DNA of 9,357 bases from assembly GCA_017462125.1 (NCBI GenBank), contig JAFTRQ010000046.1, forward strand, positions 1 through 9,357, given 5' to 3'. The notes under the pieces were generated by a model. That model worked only from the letters and a program-made list of their open reading frames with translations. It ran no database searches and had not been told where the DNA came from. The DNA is from Clostridia bacterium. GTDB lineage: Bacteria > Bacillota_A > Clostridia > Oscillospirales > CAG-272. Below are positions 4,372-9,357 of the stretch, in pieces. The translations under genes and the position numbers were made by a program. Positions within the stretch are counted from its first letter, which is position 1; the number at the start of each line of letters is the position of its first letter.

Positions 4372-5757
4372 TTAATTCACTACCCTGCTCTTTGCAAAAT
4401 TCGCCCGCTTATAATAGATAAACATCAACAGACTGCAGAGCAACCAGCCTGCGGGGTATGCCATGGCAATGGGTATCATCGTATTGGATACGTAATTTGC
4501 CATAATATATAGGTAAACCTGACGGAAAAATACGAAGGACGCGAGCATGATGATCATAGGCGTGGTGGAGTTGCCCGAGCCGCGGAGCGCGCCTGCGAAG
4601 ATCTGATTCATACAGCAAAGCACGTAGAAGGGTGTGAGCCAATGCAAAAACATGGTTCCGAACTCAATGATCTCAGGCTCTTTATTGAAGAAGTAAACGA
4701 GATGAGGAGCAAAGATCAATACGGGGATCATCAACAGTGCGGTTGAACAACAAGCGATCAACAATGCTGTGGAAACACCTTTTTTCGCTCTTTCCACGTT
4801 TCCCTTTCCCAAATTTTGTCCAACGAAGGTGGTGGATGCCAGAGAAACCGACGACATAGGCAAAAGGATCAGCTGGTCGATCTTGGAATATGCCGTCCAT
4901 CCGCCCATTGCGGCTTTACCGAAATAATTGATATAGGATTGCACGAAAATGTTGGAAAAAGAGGTGATCGCCATCTGAAGTCCCGCAGGAAGACCGACCT
5001 TTACGGTTTTGATGAGCATCTCCTTATGTATCCGAAGCTTTTTGGGCGAGAATTTAATGCAGTTATCGGTTCTGATCAAGGTGATCATGATCAGAAGTGC
5101 GGAAAGTCCCTGCGCGATGATGGTTGCAAGCGCAACACCCTTGACACCCATATCGAAGTTCAAAACGAAAACAAGGTCGAGAACCGTATTCGTAACTGCG
5201 GAGATCGCAAGAAAATAAAAGGGTCTGCTGGAATCTCCCACCGAACGGAGGATACCCGAACCGATGTTATACAGCATCAAGCCAATAATTCCCGAAAAAT
5301 AGATGGTCAGATACTCGGTAGCCTCGTCAAGAACGTCTGCGGGAGTGTTCATCAGATCCAGCATCAAAGGAACCATCAGAATACCGATCGCGGTAAACAA
5401 CACTCCTAAGATCAAGGTAACGAGAAGCGCCGTGTGAAGTGCCTTTTGCACCTCTTCATACTTTTTCGCGCCGTAATATTGGGAAATAACAACTCCCGTA
5501 CCCGTGGAAAAGCCCATAAAGAACCCGATCAGCAGGTTGATGATAGGTCCTACGGTGCCCACGGCGGAAAACGCCTCGTCGCTGACGTAGTTGCCCACCA
5601 CCCAGGTGTCTACCATATTATAAAGCTGCTGTAAAACGTTGCCTATCAGTAGGGGGATCGCAAATTTGATCAGATGACCGAGTATATTGCCTTCTGTCAT
5701 ATCCACGTCGCGCTTATTGCCGAAGCTCGGTCGCAGCTTGCGTTTGATCTCTTCCAT
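4372..5757 (-). CDS. MATE family multidrug/metabolite efflux transporter
   Basis: A 461-residue membrane protein with about 12 hydrophobic helices in two homologous MatE halves (roughly 27-190 and 250-410). Family segments seen include QQLYNMVDTWVVGNYV (43-58), GSGILRSVGDSSRP (166-179), GQNLGKGNVERAKKG (313-327) and GALRGSGNSTTP (389-400). MATE proteins export cationic drugs or metabolites in exchange for Na+ or H+ across the cytoplasmic membrane. The substrate cannot be read from the sequence; it belongs to the NorM/DinF-like bacterial type common in gut Clostridia. The ATG at 5755-5757 (MEEIKRKLRP) was preferred over a TTG ten codons upstream; its ribosome binding site (GCGGTG) is weak, and the Met at residue 20 is another possible start. 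It has its own promoter, so it is independent of nfnAB. Confidence 0.93.
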   Translation of the reverse strand: MEEIKRKLRPSFGNKRDVDMTEGNILGHLIKFAIPLLIGNVLQQLYNMVDTWVVGNYVSDEAFSAVGTVGPIINLLIGFFMGFSTGTGVVISQYYGAKKYEEVQKALHTALLVTLILGVLFTAIGILMVPLMLDLMNTPADVLDEATEYLTIYFSGIIGLMLYNIGSGILRSVGDSSRPFYFLAISAVTNTVLDLVFVLNFDMGVKGVALATIIAQGLSALLIMITLIRTDNCIKFSPKKLRIHKEMLIKTVKVGLPAGLQMAITSFSNIFVQSYINYFGKAAMGGWTAYSKIDQLILLPMSSVSLASTTFVGQNLGKGNVERAKKGVSTALLIACCSTALLMIPVLIFAPHLVYFFNKEPEIIEFGTMFLHWLTPFYVLCCMNQIFAGALRGSGNSTTPMIIMLASFVFFRQVYLYIMANYVSNTMIPIAMAYPAGWLLCSLLMFIYYKRANFAKSRVVN

Positions 5758-5820
5758 TTTTTCACCGCTTTCACAAAGGATTCTCAAAAGTCTGACTTTA
5801 ACCGTTGAAGTGTTGCTTCT

Positions 5821-5849
5821 ATTATATCACAGGAATACGACAAAATCAA
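5821..5849 (-). promoter_or_regulatory. Promoter of the MATE transporter gene
   Basis: On the minus strand TTGATT (5849-5844) lies 17 bp from TATAAT (5826-5821), with the same TGTGATATAAT extended -10 as the rpmG and tRNA promoters. The predicted start is near 5814, about 57 bases before the ATG. Confidence 0.85.
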
Positions 5850-5868
5850 TAAAGCTTTGATTTTTTTC

Positions 5869-5900
5869 AAAAAAATGCCGCTCCGACAATGCGAAGCGGC
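5869..5900 (-). terminator. Intrinsic terminator of nfnAB
   Basis: On the minus strand GCCGCTTCG (5900-5892) pairs with CGGAGCGGC (5885-5877), nine pairs including one U-G wobble, around the loop CATTGT. An A and then seven T (5875-5869) follow. It starts eight bases after the nfnB stop codon and ends 19 bases before the MATE -35 box. Confidence 0.9.
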
Positions 5901-5908
5901 AATCAATA

Positions 5909-7324
5909 TTATGATTTGCTCAGATAATCGTCGATGGCAGACGCTGCAGCCTTGCCCGCGCCCATCGCGAGAATAACGGTTGCCGCACCCGTTACGGCAT
6001 CACCGCCTGCGTAAACGCCGGCTTTGGTGGTCTTTCCCGTTTCCTCCTCTACGATGATACCGCCGTGGCGGTTGACCTCAAGTCCTTCCGTAGTGGATTT
6101 GATCAAGGGATTGGGCGACGTACCGATCGACATGATGACGCAATCCACGTCAAGCACCCATTCGCTGCCCTCTATCTCAACGGGACGGCGTCTTCCCTTT
6201 TCATCGGGCTCGCCAAGCTCACATCTGATACACTTCATTCCCGTGACGAATCCGTTCTTGGGATCTCTCTTATCGTCGGGATTGTTGTAACCGATGATCT
6301 CGGTGGGATTGTTCAGCACGCGGAAGACGATTCCCTCCTCCATTGCGTGCTCTACCTCCTCCTTACGGGCAGGAAGCTCGTCAAGAGAACGGCGGTAAAC
6401 GATGGAAACCTCTTCCGCGCCGAGACGGAGTGCGGTTCTTGCCGCATCCATCGCCACGTTTCCGCCGCCAACAACCGCTACGCGCTTTGCGTGCATGATC
6501 GGTGTCGCGGAGTCTTCGCGATAAGCCTTCATCAGATTGGAGCGTGTCAGAAATTCGTTTGCCGAGTAAACACCCTTCAAGCCTTCTCCCGGAATTCCCA
6601 TAAATCTGGGCAGACCCGCGCCGCTTCCGATAAATACGGCTTCATAGCCCTGGTCAAAGAGCTCGTCTACTGTGATCGTTTTGCCAATGACTACGTTGGT
6701 CTGAATGTCAACGCCAAGTGCCTTCAGCGTGTCAACCTCCTTTTGCACGATAGCCTTCGGCAGACGGAATTCGGGAATTCCGTAAACCAGAACGCCACCT
6801 GCCAGGTGAAGCGCCTCGAAAACCGTGACCTGATATCCTTTTTTCGCCAGATCTCCCGCGCAGGTCAGACCCGAGGGGCCGGAGCCTACGATCGCGACTC
6901 TGTGTCCGTTGGACGCAGGACGTACAGGGGCATTTGCGGCATAGGTGTTATGCCAATCGGCAACGAATCTTTCAAGTCTTCCGATTCCGACGCTCTCGCC
7001 CTTCATTCCTCTGACGCATTTTGATTCACACTGCGATTCCTGCGGGCATACTCTGCCGCAAACCGCGGGGAGAGAGGAGGATTGACTGATGACTTGGTAT
7101 GCGCCCTCAAAATCACCCTCCTTTATCTTGGCAATGAATTCGGGAATGTGAATTTTTACGGGACAGCCCGAAACACAGGGCATATGCTTGCAGTTGAGAC
7201 AACGCATTGCCTCGTCTATTGCCATCTCCTCGCTGTATCCCAGCGCGACCTCGTCAAAATTATGCGCTCTGACCGCGGGATCCTGTGTAGGCATTGGATT
7301 TTTGGTAAGTGACATATTCGGCAT
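5909..7324 (-). CDS. nfnB: NfnB, large subunit of NADH-dependent reduced ferredoxin:NADP+ oxidoreductase
   Basis: A 471-residue iron-sulfur flavoprotein of the glutamate synthase small-subunit (GltD/GltA) family. The N-terminal domain has two cysteine sets for [4Fe-4S] clusters: C42, C45, C50, C54 and C89, C93, C99, C103. An FAD-binding GSGPSG motif is at 147-152, an NADPH-binding GGGNVAMDAARTALR at 286-300, and the closing flavin motif GVYAGGDAVTGAATV at 436-450. It is often annotated as NADPH-dependent glutamate synthase, but no large glutamate synthase subunit is adjacent and nfnA directly precedes it. That pairing is the NfnAB enzyme, which bifurcates electrons from 2 NADPH to NAD+ and ferredoxin, or runs in reverse. 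The ATG at 7322-7324 is one base after the nfnA stop, with GGCGGGTG upstream; a second ATG three codons on is also possible. The open frame to 7465 lies inside nfnA and was rejected. Confidence 0.92.
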   Translation of the reverse strand: MPNMSLTKNPMPTQDPAVRAHNFDEVALGYSEEMAIDEAMRCLNCKHMPCVSGCPVKIHIPEFIAKIKEGDFEGAYQVISQSSSLPAVCGRVCPQESQCESKCVRGMKGESVGIGRLERFVADWHNTYAANAPVRPASNGHRVAIVGSGPSGLTCAGDLAKKGYQVTVFEALHLAGGVLVYGIPEFRLPKAIVQKEVDTLKALGVDIQTNVVIGKTITVDELFDQGYEAVFIGSGAGLPRFMGIPGEGLKGVYSANEFLTRSNLMKAYREDSATPIMHAKRVAVVGGGNVAMDAARTALRLGAEEVSIVYRRSLDELPARKEEVEHAMEEGIVFRVLNNPTEIIGYNNPDDKRDPKNGFVTGMKCIRCELGEPDEKGRRRPVEIEGSEWVLDVDCVIMSIGTSPNPLIKSTTEGLEVNRHGGIIVEEETGKTTKAGVYAGGDAVTGAATVILAMGAGKAAASAIDDYLSKS

Positions 7325-7325
7325 A

Positions 7326-8168
7326 TTATTCACCCGCCTTTCTGAAGAGATTGCAGGTCTCCTCATACGCGTGTCTTTCAAAATCGCGATAGATGGAGGC
7401 TCTTGACATGGCTTCGTCAAAATCCACCTCGAAGCCGTTGAAGTCGGGGCCGTCCACGCAAGCAAATTTCGTTTTGCCTCCGACGGTCAAGCGACATCCG
7501 CCGCACATTCCCGTGCCGTCGATCATAATAGGATTCATTGAAACGGTGGTGGGAATTCCGTACGGCTTTGTAGTAGCGACTACAAATTTCATCATGATCA
7601 GAGGGCCGATGGTGATGACCTCGTCGTATTTTTCTCCGCCCTCAATCGCTTCCTTGAGAGGAAGCGTTACAACACCTTGTCTTCCTGCGCTTCCGTCGTC
7701 GGTCATAACGGTCAGCTTGTCGGATGCCGCACGGAATTCATCCTCAAGTATGAGAAGCTCACGGCTTCTGAAGCCGATGATCGAATGTACCTCACAGCCT
7801 GCTTCGTGAAGCTTTTGCGCGATGGGCAAAGCGATGGCACAGCCCACACCGCCGCCAACGATACAGACCTTTTTCAAGCCCTCTGTTTTGGTTGCCACAC
7901 CGAGAGGGCCAACGAAATCCTGAATATAATCGCCTTCATTTTTTTGATTGAGCAGAGTTGTGGTAGCGCCCACTACCTGAAAAATAATTCTGACCGTGCC
8001 CAGTGCTCGGTCATATCCCGCTACCGTCAGAGGAATACGCTCGCCGTCCTCGTTGACACGAAGGATGATAAATTGCCCCGGCTCAGCCTTCCTCGCTACC
8101 AAGGGAGCCTCAACGTCCATTAAGGTAACTGTGGGGTTCAGTTCTTTTTTGTGAATGATCTTGTACAT
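7326..8168 (-). CDS. nfnA: NfnA, small subunit of NADH-dependent reduced ferredoxin:NADP+ oxidoreductase
   Basis: A 280-residue protein of the ferredoxin-NADP reductase/PyrK superfamily; 280 residues fits NfnA. The FAD domain carries R44-I-P-L-T48, a typical RxPxT flavin motif. The nucleotide domain has VGGGVGCAIALPIA (104-117) for NAD(H). Near the C-terminus D217, C222, C225 and C237 form the set expected to hold the [2Fe-2S] cluster, with one Asp and three Cys as described for NfnA. It may be labelled sulfide dehydrogenase subunit B or PyrK, but no pyrD is adjacent and nfnB follows after one base, implying translational coupling. The enzyme balances NAD(H), NADP(H) and ferredoxin pools in the cytoplasm of anaerobes. 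The ATG is preceded by AAAGGA at an 11-base spacing. Confidence 0.93.
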   Translation of the reverse strand: MYKIIHKKELNPTVTLMDVEAPLVARKAEPGQFIILRVNEDGERIPLTVAGYDRALGTVRIIFQVVGATTTLLNQKNEGDYIQDFVGPLGVATKTEGLKKVCIVGGGVGCAIALPIAQKLHEAGCEVHSIIGFRSRELLILEDEFRAASDKLTVMTDDGSAGRQGVVTLPLKEAIEGGEKYDEVITIGPLIMMKFVVATTKPYGIPTTVSMNPIMIDGTGMCGGCRLTVGGKTKFACVDGPDFNGFEVDFDEAMSRASIYRDFERHAYEETCNLFRKAGE

Positions 8169-8246
8169 AAGCTTGCCTGTCCTTTCAAAAAGATCAACGT
8201 ACGTTAACCTTTTCCATAAAACCGTGGATTTGCGATATAATTTAAT

Positions 8247-8275
8247 ATTTTATCAAAATGAAGCGTTTGTGTCAA
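8247..8275 (-). promoter_or_regulatory. Promoter of nfnAB
   Basis: On the minus strand a perfect TTGACA (8275-8270), a 17-bp spacer and TAAAAT (8252-8247) with a preceding TGA form a near-consensus extended -10 promoter. The start is expected near 8240, giving a leader of about 70 nt. That leader contains a perfect 10-base palindrome, AACGTACGTT (8196-8205), that could be an operator, though no regulator is identified. Confidence 0.82.
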
Positions 8276-8432
8276 GGGCTTTATAAAAAATGTTATATTT
8301 TCCATTAAAAATTTTCATGATTGCAGCGGTAAATGCAGTTGTTTCTATCATAATGTTTGCAATAATACACAATGAATTTTAGATTACAATATCAATTTTC
8401 ATAAAATTTGCACAATGTTAATTTTTTGGTCA
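8276..8432. other. A/T-rich intergenic stretch between nfnA and hpf promoters
   Basis: The gap between nfnA and hpf is 405 bases. Besides the two divergent promoters and the hpf leader, this central part is A/T-rich and shows no tRNA, convincing hairpin or gene. A 21-codon open frame at 8317-8382 lacks a ribosome binding site and was not called. Confidence 0.5.
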
Positions 8433-8460
8433 TTTATAAAATCTACGTTTTTGGTATAAT
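8433..8460 (+). promoter_or_regulatory. Extended -10 promoter of hpf
   Basis: TATAAT (8455-8460) is preceded by TGG, an extended -10. The best -35 candidate is TTTATA (8433-8438) at 16 bp, matching four of six consensus bases, so the promoter may depend on the TGn element or an activator. Transcription would start near 8467. Confidence 0.65.
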
Positions 8461-8464
8461 GAAT

Positions 8465-8569
8465 ATGACAGGATGCGAAAGTGTTTCTGTCATATAAGCC
8501 GCAGATCCGAGCCCGGGGCGGAGATCTGCTCCGAAACCTGCTACATGGATAGCAATAAACAAGGAGGTA
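8465..8569 (+). promoter_or_regulatory. Structured leader of hpf, possible raiA-hairpin-type element
   Basis: The leader begins with a 7-bp stem ATGACAG/CTGTCAT (8465-8471 and 8487-8493). A second stem, GCAGATC/GATCTGC (8501-8507 and 8523-8529), encloses a GC-rich loop with GCCCGGGGC. An alternative stem CGGAG/CTCCG (8519-8523 and 8529-8533) uses the same bases, so the two are mutually exclusive. A third stem TGCTA/TAGCA (8538-8553 area) follows, and ACCT at 8536-8539 can pair with part of the AGGAGGT ribosome binding site (8563-8569). Structured RNAs named raiA and raiA-hairpin are known upstream of this gene family; membership is inferred from position only. Confidence 0.45.
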
Positions 8570-8573
8570 CCCT

Positions 8574-9113
8574 ATGAAGATCAACATTATCGGCAGACAG
8601 TTAAACGTGTATGATGACACAAAGGAAATGATCAATGAGAAGCTGTCAAAGCTCGACAAGTATTTCGGCGATGAAGGAAGCGCCACGGTGACTCTCAGCC
8701 ACAAGCGCAATCTTTCCACACTTGAAATCACGATCAAGGCCTCAAACACTCTGTTCAGAAGTGAGGTCGATGCCGACTCCTTCCGAGATGCACTTGATAA
8801 ATCAATTGATAATATAGAACGCCAGATCCGCAAGAATAAAACGCGTTTGCGTAAAAAGCTGCGTGAGGGTGTGATCACCGATGATGCGATTGCGGCAGCC
8901 TCGGTGGGCGGTGCTGATGAGGCTGAAGAAAGCGACGTTCTCATCAGAACCAAAAGATTTGAATATACGCCTATGTCCCCCGAGGAGGCGATTATGCAAA
9001 TGAATCTTCTGGGACATACATTCTTCGTATTTAACGATTCGGTTACCGAAAAGACCTGCGTTGTCTATAAGAGAAAGGATGGCAACTACGGTTTGATCGA
9101 GCCTGAAAACTAA
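8574..9113 (+). CDS. hpf: Ribosome hibernation promoting factor, long form (HPF/RaiA)
   Basis: A 179-residue long HPF. The N-terminal domain (about 1-100) is the sigma-54 modulation/S30AE fold, starting MKINIIGRQLNVYDDTKEM and ending in the basic helix IRKNKTRLRKKLRE that lies in the 30S decoding channel. An acidic linker (about 100-120, with GGADEAEESD) leads to the C-terminal dimerisation domain (about 121-179) with RTKRFEYTPMSPEEAIMQM and GHTFFVFNDS. Long HPF dimers join two 70S ribosomes into inactive 100S particles in stationary phase, protecting them. The ATG at 8574 has an AGGAGGT ribosome binding site at good spacing. The gene stands alone behind its own promoter and a structured leader, divergent from nfnAB. 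Other names are raiA and yvyD. Confidence 0.96.
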   Translation: MKINIIGRQLNVYDDTKEMINEKLSKLDKYFGDEGSATVTLSHKRNLSTLEITIKASNTLFRSEVDADSFRDALDKSIDNIERQIRKNKTRLRKKLREGVITDDAIAAASVGGADEAEESDVLIRTKRFEYTPMSPEEAIMQMNLLGHTFFVFNDSVTEKTCVVYKRKDGNYGLIEPEN

Positions 9114-9125
9114 TATAATTATAAA

Positions 9126-9153
9126 AGAGGAAGCTTCTGCGGAAGCTTCCTCT
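9126..9153 (+). terminator. Stem-loop after hpf, terminator-like but without T-run
   Basis: A perfect 12-bp stem, AGAGGAAGCTTC (9126-9137) with GAAGCTTCCTCT (9142-9153), is closed by TGCG, a UNCG-class tetraloop on a C-G pair. It starts 12 bases after the hpf stop. The downstream bases CAGACTGTCG hold no T-run, so it may stop exonucleases rather than polymerase, or rely on the later stem at 9233-9267. Confidence 0.6.
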
Positions 9154-9232
9154 CAGACTGTCGAAAAAGCTGTTATACCGCAAGAAGGAAAAGAAAAGAG
9201 AGAGAGCAATTTAAAGATTGCAATATATAATG

Positions 9233-9278
9233 AATCCCAAGGCACTCATCGAAAGCGCCTTGGGATTTCTTGCTTTTT
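9233..9278 (+). terminator. Possible intrinsic terminator downstream of hpf
   Basis: AATCCCAAGGC (9233-9243) pairs perfectly with GCCTTGGGATT (9257-9267) around a 13-base loop, followed by TCTTGCTTTTT with an interrupted T-tract. It could be the real end of the hpf transcript, about 150 bases after the stop codon, or an internal hairpin of the repeat element. Confidence 0.5.
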
Positions 9279-9279
9279 C

Positions 9280-9327
9280 CGTTCTTACACTCTGCCGTAC
9301 CCTCGTACGGCTACGAATGTAAGAACG
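9280..9327. repeat. Nested hairpin with two perfect stems
   Basis: The outer stem CGTTCTTACA/TGTAAGAACG (9280-9289 and 9318-9327, 10 bp) and the inner stem GCCGTAC/GTACGGC (9294-9300 and 9305-9311, 7 bp, loop CCTC) are separated by a small internal loop. After one mismatch, TTTT (9275-9278) can pair further with AAAA (9329-9332). No function is recognised. Confidence 0.6.
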
Positions 9328-9357
9328 AAAAATATACCTACCTTTTTCGACCTCTGC

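Larger units (their letters stand above)
9154..9357. repeat. Noncoding element with inverted ends and internal hairpins (MITE-like), possibly cut by the window edge
   Basis: GTCGAAAAAG (9160-9169) and its reverse complement CTTTTTCGAC (9342-9351) bound a ~190-bp noncoding stretch, and the outer bases CAGA and TCTG also match with one offset. Inside are a purine-only run (about 9181-9206), a GCAAT/ATTGC stem (9206-9221), an 11-bp stem (9233-9267) and a nested hairpin (9280-9327). No open frame of note is present. Terminal inverted repeats without a transposase are typical of miniature elements, but no target duplication can be confirmed and the right border touches the window end. Confidence 0.45.

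Noticed and set aside
8236..8241. Plus-strand TATAAT within GCGATATAATT near the nfnAB promoter
   Set aside because: No -35 match at a suitable distance and the next plus-strand gene, hpf, has a closer promoter at 8433-8460.
8317..8382. A 21-codon open frame for a hydrophobic peptide (MIAAVNAVVSIIMFAIIHNEF is 21 residues; core AVVSIIMFAII)
   Set aside because: No ribosome binding site and no convincing promoter on that strand; an A/T-rich gap easily yields such a frame by chance.

Overview
The window reads as chromosomal DNA of a Gram-positive anaerobe of class Clostridia, most likely of the Ruminococcaceae/Oscillospiraceae type. This rests on the gene order rpmG-secE-nusG-rplK-rplA, a two-domain (long) HPF, an NfnAB pair typical of fermenting anaerobes, strong AGGAGG ribosome binding sites, near-consensus sigma-A promoters with TGn extended -10 boxes, and Ser/Thr/Glu-rich linkers in exported proteins. 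The family-level assignment is an inference from sequence style.

Left third (1-2100, minus strand): one operon for translation, secretion and elongation functions. It runs leftward from a TTGACA-17-TATAAT promoter at 2068-2096 through rpmG (L33), secE, nusG and rplK (L11) into rplA (L1), which the window cuts. The 108-base nusG-rplK gap is filled by three adjacent secondary structures. The one nearest rplK closely resembles the L1 binding site of 23S rRNA, so L1 feedback control is likely. SecE has an unusual N-terminal extension: a signal-like segment, an acidic Ser/Thr linker and an extra membrane helix.

Middle (2100-4370, plus strand): an almost pure A/T spacer separates the operon promoter from a divergent promoter driving a lone tRNA-Arg(ACG). 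The tRNA 3' side plus its terminator form one arm of a 32-bp imperfect palindrome. Downstream lie three tight hairpins and a shortened copy of the terminator, then a promoter and a secreted lipoprotein metallophosphoesterase whose motif I is DxQ rather than DxH and whose motif II is GDxxY.

Right half (4370-8280, minus strand): a MATE-family efflux transporter with its own promoter, meeting the lipoprotein gene at a shared bidirectional terminator. To its right is nfnA-nfnB, encoding the electron-bifurcating NADH-dependent reduced ferredoxin:NADP+ oxidoreductase, with its own promoter and terminator.

Right end (8280-9357, plus strand): hpf, the long ribosome hibernation factor, behind an extended -10 promoter and a structured leader of about 105 nt. 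It is followed by a perfect 12-bp stem-loop and a ~200-bp noncoding stretch bounded by inverted repeats and full of hairpins, which looks like a MITE-type or intergenic repeat element. No CRISPR array, rRNA gene, transposase or phage gene is visible.
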